A stretch of DNA of 64,000 bases from Xiphophorus maculatus (taxonomy: Eukaryota > Chordata > Actinopteri > Cyprinodontiformes > Poeciliidae). How positions within the stretch are numbered: position 1 is the first letter of the stretch; every line of letters starts with the position of its first letter. Both the position numbers and the translations under genes were made by a program. Positions 12,246-22,800 of the stretch are shown one piece after another. The stretch is from the NCBI RefSeq assembly GCF_002775205.1, contig NC_036444.1, positions 6,304,501 through 6,368,500 of the forward strand, read 5' to 3'. The notes under the pieces were generated by a model that was not told the origin of the DNA, searched no databases, and saw nothing but the letters and a program-made list of their open reading frames with translations.

Positions 12246-12722
12246 GCTACATTCACACCGCAATGATCCAAATCCGACTCTTTTTTTTTTTTTTTTTTGC
12301 CTTAATCCAACCCGGATCTGATCTTTTCCTGACAGTCTGAACAACACAGATCGGATTTTTTCGAATGCGACTCAGGCCACTTGGATATGTGGTTCTAAAT
12401 CCGATACATATCTGATCTTTTCACATTTAAGTTGCATTCATCCGACCCGAACCTCGTTGATACTCGATAAACGTCACTATTCTGCGTCGAACAGACAAAC
12501 AACAACGAATGACGAGGATTAAGTTGTTAATGCTCCGCTGGATAACAACTTTAAAATTGTAAGATATGCTCCACCATTAGCATTCGTGTTTACATAAACA
12601 AACACTGAGCATCTTCTTCTTCTTCTTCTTCTCCTCTTATGGCGGTTGGCAGAACACGAAGCACGCTCGCTACGTGTGACGTTACAGCGCCCTCTACAGC
12701 GCGTGCGGGACACTTTCAGCTC
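12246..12722. repeat. MITE family H (TTCACACTGCAG ends), truncated inverted copy
   Basis: It shares blocks in opposite orientation with 31256-31842: ATCCGACTC/CCGATTT ends, the GCGCCCTCTAC block, GCGGGACACTTTCAG, GGCGGTTGGCAGAACACG and the CTTCTTCTTC tract. One end is missing after 12722. The open frame across it is a shadow of the same repeat at the second copy. Confidence 0.75.
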
Positions 12723-12860
12723 GTTTGTTGCTCAGACGGAGATCAAGTCGAATATAACTGGAAGTGGAAACGACCACGCAGAAAAACGTGGGCTTTCACA
12801 AAAAATAGGTATTGAGCATTAAAGTCTGCAGGGTAAACGCGGCCGTAGAAATGTTCAGCA

Positions 12861-12923
12861 ATGGCGGCGGAGAAAGTGAAGGAAGCCTTTCAGTCCGTAT
12901 TAGCCAACGCTTCCAAGTACTGA
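12861..12923 (+). other. Short unassigned open frame with good start context
   Basis: An ATG in a favourable context (AGCAATGGCGGCG) opens MAAEKVKEAFQSVLANASKY and then meets TGA. A GTACTG donor-like site at 12917 and a TTTGTTTACAG-like acceptor at about 12976 would extend it by another 25 codons before a stop. The start looks like a vertebrate first exon, but I recognise no family. It may be a relic, an exon of an unseen gene, or chance. Confidence 0.2.
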
Positions 12924-13059
12924 ATTAGCATTAGCAGATCGGCTCTTCTCTCTTCAATGGGTCATAGTTGTTTACAGCTCAGGCAACTTGCAGCGAGCTT
13001 TCAAAGCGTCCAACACCAAATTCGGAACCAACAAGAAATTCTTCTGTTCAACCTGAGCA

Positions 13060-13370
13060 GTTTGCTCTGTGGTTGTGTTCACCAACATCAAGATGTGTTT
13101 TCATTAACCGTAGTACTGTACAGCGCAAATTGAAATTGCAAAAATAAATTTGCTTAATGGAAACACGCGAATTTTGATTAAAAACAAAAACAAAACTCAA
13201 GCTTTTTGATAAAAGCCGGGTCGAAATAGATGCATTTAGCAAAACTGCATTGAAAACACTTTTTTCCCCGGATCACACAAGTGACGTCATCATCAGCCGG
13301 ATATTACTACTGGCGAAAACGACAAAGAAGACTACAGGAAGTGTTAGGAGGATGATGGGGAGATGTTTTA
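13060..13370. repeat. MITE family I, copy 1
   Basis: It shares TAATGGAAACAC, GACGACAAAGAAGAC-like and ACAGGAAGTGTTAGGAGGAT blocks with 29360-29580. Boundaries are approximate. Confidence 0.55.
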
Positions 13371-13644
13371 TTGGACAATGTATAGCTGGCTCCACCAGAG
13401 CTCTCACATCATCACACAGTTCATGATAAGTTGTGTGTCATTCGAATGTGTTGAATAGCTCTCCTGTAATCATACTACAATTTCCTCAAAACGACTTATG
13501 TATTCTCTCCAAAATATGCTGCAAAAGTATTCACACAACTTTAACCTTTTCATATGTTCCCTCATTATAACCACACACTTCAGTATATTTTATTAAAATG
13601 TAATATGATGGCTCAACACAAAGGAGAAATAATAATAACAATTT

Positions 13645-14325
13645 TGAAGTAGGGCTGAAATGATGAATCTGATTAATGTGATGATTATTAAAATAACAGT
13701 CAGCTAATTTAGTAATCAATTAACAGCTAGCTAGAGGATACAGACTCAAAGTAAGGCCAATTTCTGAAAGAATAACTTATTCAAAGCTGTAATTAAGCCA
13801 AAACTGTACAAAATGTAAATATATATTTTTATTTAAGATGTTTAAAAATCCTTTGTCTGTAAATATGTTCTACCAAAATATCCTCAACAGACAGTTTTGG
13901 TGACACCTGGTTCAAATTCTATAAAAAAATATTTAAAAATTCCCATTTAGAACCTTTTACTTTACACTTACTAATCAGGTAATCTTAAAAGAATATTGAC
14001 TGACTAGCCCTACAATATCTCAATGCATAGCAGAAAGGACTGATTTCTATTATAGATGTTGTTGATTGTATTTCTTTTTTGCTAGAAATGATCAAACATA
14101 CTAGGGGGATGTTGTCTAATTTGACGATAAAATGTTTATTTTCTTATTTAAAAAAGAATTGGATTGTTTGTTTATTTGCATATTTTAATGTACCTCTAAT
14201 ATATATTAGACTTAAATGAAAAATCAGCAGAATGTGCCAGATTTTTTCCATCCGATTAATGGTCAGAATAATCGATGTGGGAATTCTTAATTAAAATAAT
14301 CGTTAGTTGCAGCCTTATTGTGAAG
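13645..14325. repeat. hAT-like repeat family D (CGATTAAT ends), copy 1
   Basis: It starts AAGTAGGGCTGAAATGATG and ends AATAATCGTTAGTTGCAGCC, the classic teleost element with ends of the form GGGCTGCAACTAACGATTA. The interior is A+T-rich with no open frame. Other members lie at about 44136-45002 and 57943-58514. Confidence 0.7.
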
Positions 14326-15296
14326 TGGATGGAAAATGATGCAGTTTCCACTGACATTTTTGTGATTCATTGTTTGGAAAATAGCTGAAGCTGAACCAGA
14401 TGGACTGGAGAACGTCTGTGAATAGCTGCTCATCCCTTCTGAACTGGATATGCTCCGGGATCCCCGAGGATGATCTGGATTTCCTTCCTGAAGCACGTAC
14501 TTTGCGAAGTGATCTTGTATAAGGCAACGAAAATGGACTTGGTCTTGTTTGTCTTCTAATTTATTTCAAGTGACGTCTGCATAATGTTCACACGTCTGCA
14601 ATTAATGGCTTGTCAGGCGCTAATCAGGTTACAATACTTCAGCAGATTATCTAGTTTCATTGTCCAGGATAAAACTGCAGACAGGTCAAGTTAAAGGAGG
14701 TTTAAGACAGTTCAGCCAATCGACCACAAGAGGGAGCTGGAGCTGAGTTGTTGAGCGTGTCCCACATTCTGGTTTCACAGTTTTTTACTGTTGCACAGCA
14801 CTTTTAGCCAATGTTTAAAATTATAGGAAATGGACACATGAAATTAAATATGACTTGAAGAGACTTTCATGACCTTACATTCTGTTCTATAGTTGTAATG
14901 GGTTGTGTTGCGCTTTCAGGACAGCAGTAATTGTTAATCTGTTTGATTTTATTATTATTCTAGACTTTAAATGAATTTCACTCTGAGTGGAGTTGTGCAT
15001 TTTCTCTGAGGCAGTGGCTTCTTCTGGATTTACGGTGTGTAAATGTGTCCTTTTCTGTATTGGGTAAAGGTTTGGAATCAGTTTTCTCCTTTCTAAAAAA
15101 TGAAAGTCCTTGCATGCTGCAAAATATTGGCCAATTTATAAGTTTATTTAAGTTTTGAACCTTTGGCCATTTGTGCAAAAACTCAGCAAATTTAGACTTG
15201 TTAAATTATATGAAAACATAGTGAGGTTTTTCTTCGATCTGGGAATTAAAACAAGTATTTGTCATGTTTGTTTGTTTTCAGAATTAAAATTATCCA

Positions 15297-15656
15297 CACT
15301 GCAAAAACACAAACGTTTTAGCAAGTAAATTTGGACTAGTCTCTAGTGCAAATATCCTTCTATACTTGAAATAAGACCAAATTAACTTACATGTAACTTT
15401 TCAGGAAAATATAAGAGCTTGTTTTAAGTAAATAATGCCTTAATAATTTTTTTTTAAAAAGTATTACTTTCAGTTATAACAAGCCATTTTCCCATGTAAT
15501 GAGTGGAACCAGTACTTTTTCATCAATATTAAGGAATATTTGACTTAAAGCAAGCTCTTATATCTTGCTAAAAAGTAACTTGTTGCAAATATATTACAAT
15601 ATTTTCACTAGAAACTAGATCAAAAATACTAAATAAGATTTTGTGTTTTTGAAGTG
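15297..15656. repeat. Palindromic MITE family A, copy 1
   Basis: It begins CACTGCAAAAACACAAA and ends with the inverted sequence. The interior has TAATTCCTTAATATTGA-type blocks on both sides of a short centre, so the whole element can fold back on itself. Confidence 0.8.
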
Positions 15657-16412
15657 CATGTTCTGGATTTGGTAAAAAAAAAGGAAAGACGAACTCCCTT
15701 CCCCTTGTATTGGCTGCATTTCCAGATAGTAATGAGACAGCACATCTTTACCATATTCATTACCGGACAGGAATCTGTAGGTATGTGCTGAAAACGGCCA
15801 GGGGGAGGATTTGATTTTATGTGAGCTACGGTATGTTGGATATGTGTCTTGGAACTAGTGGTCGTTCAGATCTGTGTGACATGATCTATCGTGACAACAT
15901 AACAGCCAGACGGAGGTGCACATCCACCTTCTATTTTTGGTGAAGTTTCTGCCTGAGCCTAACCAGAAATCTGGGTGTTGGTGTCCTACCCACCGAGTCG
16001 GTCGATAATAAGGTTACATGCACTTGAGTCATCGCCTGTCTGCCTCCCGACAGGGTAATAACTCCATCAGGTCTCTGAAGAACGCCATGGTGGCAGCAAG
16101 AAGAGGAACCCTGCTGATCTAAAAAAACACAAAACGAAAAAGACTTCTGAGAGAAGACAGACATAAAAACTACTGAACTGACTGTTTATTGTTGTTTGTT
16201 TATAAACTAAAGATAATAATTATGCATTTAAGTATGATGGTGTGTCAAGCCCATCATAGATTTTTTTGTATCTGTATTTATTTATTTCAAATAGGTAAAA
16301 AAAAAAACAACAAGAAAACAAGTAGGACAAAGAAAAACATGTGCATACATCACCAAGAACCAAATTTGGTTACCACTACTTTTATTTTTGAAAAAGACTA
16401 AGAAGAAGTGAT

Positions 16413-16785
16413 CACTCTGCAAAAACACAAAGTCTTGCCAAGTGTTTCTTTTGGTTTAGTTTCTAATGCAAACATCTTAGTACACTTGAAACAAGACATA
16501 ACTAACTTACCCATAACCTTTCAGCAAGAAATCTGAGCTTATTTTCAGCAAATAATTCCTTAATATTGATTAAAAAGTATTAGTTCTGCTGGCAGATTTG
16601 TTCACTTATAGCAAGACATTTTTCCATAAGTTAATTTATCTGCCAATAGAACTAGTACTTTTTCTATATTAAGGAATTATTTACTTCAAAAAAGCACTTT
16701 TTTCTTGCTGAAAAGTTACTTTAAATTTTCTAGAAACTAGACCAAAATTACTTGAAAAAACACAAGATTTTGTGTTTTTGCAGTG
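16413..16785. repeat. Palindromic MITE family A, copy 2
   Basis: It begins CACTCTGCAAAAACACAAAG and ends GATTTTGTGTTTTTGCAGTG. The inner inverted blocks around ATTCCTTAATATTGAT are the same as in the other copies. Confidence 0.8.
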
Positions 16786-16904
16786 CCCTTATTTAATCCC
16801 CTTATCTCAATTTAATGAAATACATTACCTACTGACTCAATAATTACCAAAGATTTGTAATTAAAACCATGTTATAATATTCAATGTTCAGATAGATAAA
16901 TCGG

Positions 16905-17446
16905 ATTAGTACATTTCTGCCAAAAAACTCAGAAATCTTTGGATTAATCTCAGAAATTTTCTAGAAAAAAAACATGGAAGTTTCTGAGTTCAAAAAGGCC
17001 TCAGTTTGCAAGAAAAATCTCCGAATTTTCTGAGTATCAAAAGTTGGAAATTTAGAAAAATGTCCAAAAGTCGAAAATTTTCAACTTTGAAAAATATACA
17101 TTTTTTCTACAAAGTTTCTGAGATTAAACTCAAATTGTCTTATTTTTTTATTTTTAAAGCTCTGAATTGTTCCAGTAATTCTCTCTCTGAGATTAATCTC
17201 AAAATTTCCGTGCTTACCAATGTTTTTGCCTTTTGGAGATGAGAAATTTCTGAATCTCTTTTTAGAAAATTTCTGAGATTAATCGAAACATTTCAGAATT
17301 TTTCTGGCAAATTTTCAACTTTTGCATCTCATAAATGTCTGAGTATTTTTCTAGAAAAATTCTAAGATTAATGTCAAAATTTATTAAATTTTTGTCGGAA
17401 ATGTATTCCTATTTTTTTCTGCTACCTACAATGATCCTAAGACTCA
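16905..17446. repeat. Repeat family C, copy 3
   Basis: It consists of repeated GAGATTAATCTCAAAATTTC, TTTTCTAGAAAA and TTTCTGCCAAAAA units. The open frame inside it has no meaningful protein features. Confidence 0.6.
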
Positions 17447-18116
17447 GTTATATTTAAGAAAGAGAAAATCTTAACAGAAGGAAAACTTTTCCCATATTTC
17501 TGCAAAACAGCAAGCAAGACCCAATCAAATAAGGATATTTTATGGGAGCTTATGTTCCTGTGATGCTATTCTGTCAAATACGGTAAAATGGTTTGAAGTG
17601 AAAGTAAGTTACCTTAATAAGTTCATAATTGCAAGACTAAATCCATTTTTAGAATGCCAAATGTTTTGAAATATGATCAGTGTGACATCCGTGTCAGAAA
17701 CCACTTGTGTCTCATTGTATTTGCAGAAATATGACCGAGTGAGCGCTCTTCGTATCAAACAATCTTTGTCTTATTTTTTTTCTGGTAACCTTACAAGAAT
17801 TTTAGCTAATTAACTTTCTCAATGTTCTTTACTGTGCACCCTGGAAAACGTCCTGTTATGTAAGTATTTGTGTGTTTGGAAGACATTTTGACGTGTGATA
17901 AAATGTAGAGCAGTGTACATGTTCATTTTTTATTTTTATTTTTTTTAGCTTAGCGGCTAGTAAAGCATATTTCTGTTATATTTCAGTTACAACAACGTTT
18001 AGAGTTCAGCGTTAATCTTGTGAAATCATTTTTCCTTCTGTTGCATTTCAGTTACAAAAATAGGTTTATTAAATACATTTAAGAAAAGGAAGCATTTTAT
18101 CGGATGTCTAGCTAGT

Positions 18117-18122
18117 CACGTG
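18117..18122. promoter_or_regulatory. CACGTG E-box upstream of pkm
   Basis: A palindromic E-box lies about 0.4-0.6 kb upstream of the inferred first pkm exon. MYC, USF, ChREBP or HIF proteins bind such sites in glycolytic genes. A single hexamer is weak evidence. Confidence 0.25.
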
Positions 18123-18539
18123 TTACACAATTGTTTTAGTAAACAAAATAAAGATTTTTCCTTTCTTTTTATCTTTTATATTTGCATTTTCTTAGCTGTA
18201 TAGCATCTGGAAGAGCTTTTTAAAGTTTGTTTGTTTTTATTTAAAATGTTTACAAGATAAGTTTAGAGGTCGGGGGGCTAATTTAGTCCACAAGGCACAA
18301 GGAAATAAAAAAAAACATCTTTGTTTAAAGATTGATATTACACACAATCAGGTTGAAGATTTAACGGCTTTAAGAAATGTTTCTGCACAAGTATAATGAT
18401 CTGAAAGCGCCGTGATTGGCCAGGCGAAGAGAAATTGCACCTGCGCTCCATCCGACTCAATATTTGGTTAATTTTAAGGCTTTCTTTAATAAAATAACAT
18501 AAAATATAGTACACCAAACGTCATGCGTTAAGGTCGTCC

Positions 18540-18705
18540 ACCTTAGATGATCTGTGCAGCTATCTGGTCCCCAAACGTCGCGCCCGGGGTGTCCGGTGGC
18601 AGAAACTGCTTAATGCGCACAAGAAAGTAGTCCCTGCTGGAATAAAACGCAGGCGCTCCAGCAGGGAGGGCGGCGCCTTGGTCCCCTGCAAAGTTCACCC
18701 AGTAG
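18540..18705 (+). promoter_or_regulatory. pkm promoter / non-coding first exon
   Basis: A locally G+C-rich, CpG-containing island (GTCGCGCCCGGGGTGTCCGG, GGCGGCGCC) sits in A+T-rich surroundings and ends at a donor (AGTAG then GTAAGC) at 18705/18706. Vertebrate PKM genes have a non-coding first exon, so this is the likely 5' UTR exon, about 1.2 kb ahead of the exon carrying the start codon. The transcription start is not resolved. Confidence 0.5.
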
Positions 18706-19550
18706 GTAAGCGAAGTTGGGGTGCTTTAAAACATACTAAACAGCACGGTAATATACTGTTTTATGTTCATTTATTGTAGTATTTCAATCTTTTCTTTGCA
18801 CCTTTTTTTTTTTTAACTTGTTTTCATTTTACAAATGTTGACATAACATCTTAGTTTGGGTCTTTATTAATTAAATCATAAAAATCATTATTCTTTAAAA
18901 AAAATAATCTAACACCTGCGAGTTTTACCTGCTGCTCTGTAAACTATGGCATCCATCCGGCTATTTAGCTGTTATAGGTTCATATATTTTTAGTAGTGAC
19001 CTTTAGCAAACCTGTTGACGCCAGTTACATGGATAAATAGATATTTAACGTGACCAGAGACAGTTCATTTCATTTGATATGTTTCATGGTAGATTAAATT
19101 TACATGATAATTTCCAAGAGAGAAAATGCTGACGACAGGAATTTGTCAGCCATTTAGCATTACAGCTTAACTCGGCGGAGGATTTTCAATCATTATTGCA
19201 CCTTAGCAGCATAAAAACTGTTTATGTTTCTCCCTTGGTTCTGTTATTGTGTTCAGTGTCACTGAGAGACAGGAAATCAGGGGCATCCTGTATTTTTCTG
19301 TCTTTTACAGAAGCTATTTTCTGAGCTCCTGTTAACCTGGTGCTTCAAATAAGAACTAGAAGTTATCTATAATAAGAGAAAGCTATTTTTTAGAGACAGG
19401 TTTTTCATGTTTCCTCTGTTGTTTCTGGTTGTTTTCATGCGTTGTTTTTAAATGCAAACGTCATGCAGGCACCTCTTCCAAAGCTGAACACCATGCTCTA
19501 ACCTATAGCAACGAAAATCAAAAATAATAATTAGACATCAAGTTTTTTTA

Positions 19551-19820
19551 TATTAATCAAGTTTATTTGTGTAGCACATTTCAGCAGCTTTACATAATAA
19601 AAACAAAATCTTACAACATTGTAAAGAAAACACAGTCAACAAGTGAACAGACTTTACATTTAATCAAAATCACACAGATCAACTCTGTTTAAGGATCTCA
19701 TATAAGAATCCTGTACAAACATTTCTAAAAAGACTTAAAAGTATTTATTAAGACACAACAAGACTAAATTAAACACAAAATTCAAATCAACTGCTTCAAC
19801 AACTTACAAATATTACAAAA
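19551..19820. repeat. Fish SINE/LINE-tail-like repeat (TTTATTTGTGTAGCACATTT)
   Basis: The block CAAGTTTATTTGTGTAGCAC followed by TTTCAGCAG and CTTTACAT is the widespread teleost sequence found at the 3' ends of several retroelements. Its inverted relative is at 54990-55090. It lies in pkm intron 1, just before the coding start. Confidence 0.55.
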
Positions 19821-19893
19821 ATATGTTGGTCACGTGTCACATCGCGCCTTCCTTTGTGCTGCCAAGACGATCCCTGCAGACTCCAGCCCAAAC

Positions 19894-22800
19894 ATGTCCA
19901 AGCCGAAGGACGCCGTCCCTACCATCATGCAGACCCAGCAGCTGTCCGCCGCCATGGCCGACACTTTCCTCGAGCACCTGTGCCTGCTGGACATCAACTC
20001 CGAGCCGGCCGTGTCTCGCAACACTGGCATCATCTGCACAATCGGTCAGACGAATCACCGCGGCGCGCAGATTCTCTGTTCATCACGGCATGTTAACAAG
20101 CCTGCTTTGTTACGTAGGACCTGCCTCCAGATCCGTGGAGATGGCCAAAGAAATGATCAAAGCCGGGATGAACATTGCAAGAATGAACTTCTCTCACGGT
20201 ACACATGAAGTGAGTAAAGAAGCAACGACACGTACGCAGGCCTGTCGCCTTAAGCATTACTGGACGATAAATCATCCCAGAAGTTATCGTGATAAATTAT
20301 AATGCTGTTGTTTTGAGACCATTTTTAAGTAACATAACGGCAATAATGGCATAATAATGCAAGAACAGATTCTCAAACATCAATAAACTTTAAAGTCTAA
20401 TAAACATTTAACACTGGAGCTGGAAGACATTTTAAATCTCCAAAAATAAATAAACAAAACAACAGAAACAACAAATAAAATTAATAATAAAGTCTCTGGA
20501 AACAACATTGTCCTTCAAAAGTTGGGTTATTTGAGACCAAAACACCAGACTGAAGAATTTTGTCATCCAGTTTTTGGTAGAAAGAGAGTAAAGAGAAAAA
20601 CAATGAATCATGCAAACTTAAACTATTGAACTCAGTTTAATCCATGGTGGGATTAATTGATTTATCGCTGCTTGTGACAGCCCTAGATACATGTCAATAT
20701 TGATTTACGATCAGATTTTAAAGCTAAACACTGATAAAACAGTGCAGCAGCAGATTGAAGCTCCATGCATGCATTTCACTGAATCAGGCTGGCATTTGTC
20801 CTGCCGCCTGCTAACCGCCGGTTACATGATCTCAGAGCTCGTAGTTGACCCTTCAGCACTTCGCCTGTATCTTAGGATAAAAACGCTTTGGTCGGTCAGC
20901 CACTGACCTTAACTCCTTGACTCTTTACCTTTAAAAGTCACGACCCCGCTGTCACCTGAGCGGACGTCCAGAATCGTGACGTGGAGCTTTAAAAGTTAAC
21001 TGCAGCCCTTTCAGTAACACAGGTCAGACCTGACGGATTGAATTAAAAATATGTATATACCCAATCTTCTGTTTAGCGAATAATAATGCCTTTGGAAAAT
21101 GACAACCAAATGATTCGTTTTGAGGAGAGAGGGAAAATAGATGTGACCTCTGTCTGGTTGGTGTGGCAGTTGTCAGCTATAAATAGGAAAGCGGCCCACA
21201 GCAACAGTGGGAGCGGAGGGCATGCAGAGAAGGAGAAGCAGGCTGCGCTCACTCTTTCTTCTCTAGGAGATTTTTGCTTGTGATACTTTAATTTGCTTGT
21301 TGCCTTTTTTTCCAGTTGTACAGCAGGAGTTGAAGTGATGCAGTTCAGCAGCTCAAAGTGCGTATTTAAAGCACAGCTAGGCTGAAGGTCCTGCGCTAAA
21401 AATATGCTGCTGCTCTTTGCCTGACAATGTGACCACCTGTTGCTCCAGTTTACGCTTTGGGAACAGGATACGAGTCCAGATGAGTTTTTGCCTGCAGAAA
21501 TAAAACTCCGTGTTTTGAGTTTGTTAAAGACTGTTTTTTAGCTTTACATCATGTTATAATGTTATTCCCCGGAGGGTTGTCTTGATTATTTCATGCATGT
21601 TTCAGAAATCCTTTAATCTCCATAGCAACCATTCAGCTGTTCAAAACGCCTAGGTGGACCTAGCCCCGCCTTCGAGACGCAGCTCAGAGCTGCAGTTTCC
21701 AAGCTTCCAACTCCACAAGTCAGCTCCTTCAGACTAGCCAGCAGCAATTAGCAAACACCTGGTTGAACTGCGGATCAGCTGGCCTAATTGTAGCAGCTGC
21801 TTTTCAGTGCAACGCTGGTAAAAAACGTTGTTAAAGAGTCAAAAGAGGGGGTGGTGATTTCCTGAAGGTGGAGTTTCAGAAAGAGCTGGAGTTTCTTAAA
21901 GAGACAGAGGCCCAATGTTAAATTACAAAGTCAGGACGTCATGACTTAAATTTGTTTTTAAGTCATATTTGATATACAGCATTTTTATAACAACTGAATT
22001 TAACATAGTTACTTGACTGTGTTAAAATGACACCAAGGTGGCTGGAAAATACATAATACTGCCCATTTAAATGTAAATCCATCCATTGCGCACTGCAACA
22101 ACACAACATCTTACCAAGTACTTTTGGTGTAGTTTCTATTGCAAATATCTTAGTAGACTCGAAACAAGACTAACATAACTAAGATACAATTAACTTTCCA
22201 ACAAAAATATTAGCTTGTTTTAAGTCAATATTTTTCTTAAAATTGATGAGAAAGTTCTAGTTCCATAGGCAGATTATTTCACTTATAACATGGAAAAAAT
22301 GTCTTGTCATCAATAAAATAATCTGCTAGTGGAAGTAGTACTTGGTTGCTAGGCGACGTCCTGGTCTTAGCTGGTTGCTAGGCAACCCCAGCCACCTAGC
22401 AACCCCTAATCTGTCAGTGGAACAAACATATTTTCATCAATATTAAGGAATTATTGGCTTAAAATAAGCTCATATTTCTTGCTGAGAAGTTATAAGTTAG
22501 TTTTGTTTTATTTCAAGACGGCTAAGACGCTAGAAACTAGAACCAAAAATACTTGGTAAGATTTTGTGTTTTTGCGGAGTAGAGCTACAGAGATCTGAAG
22601 GATTATTGTGACATCTTTTTGTTTCTCAGTACCATGCAGAAACTATCAATAATATCCGCGAGGCGACCGAGAGCTTTGGGCCCGGATCTATTGAATACAG
22701 GCCGGTGGCCATCGCTCTGGACACCAAGGGACCAGAAATCAGGACCGGTCTCATCAAGGGCGTGAGTTCCTGCCAAATTACACGAGGCAAGTGTTTGATT

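Larger units (their letters stand above)
11700..18540. other. Divergent parp6-pkm intergenic region, repeat-rich
   Basis: No convincing gene is present. Identified repeats are listed separately (12246, 13060, 13645, 15297, 16413, 16905). The remaining unique DNA includes three short open segments that I could not assign: 12861-12923, 14402-14524 and 16044-16121, all on the plus strand. The two promoters fire away from each other across about 7 kb. Confidence 0.55.

Noticed and set aside
12519-12713. Arg-rich minus-strand frame (RRRRRRRR)
   Set aside because: Produced by the CTT tract inside a family H repeat, which recurs at 31256-31842.
15990-16105. Minus-strand ATG with a perfect GCCACCATGG context
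   Set aside because: The frame MAFFRDLMELLPCREADRR stops after 19 codons, and no acceptor/donor model extends it.
19823-20302. 159-codon frame with Ser/Pro/Thr-rich start
   Set aside because: Runs in the wrong frame through pkm coding exon 1, crosses a 73-base intron, then picks up exon 2 and intron; not a real product.
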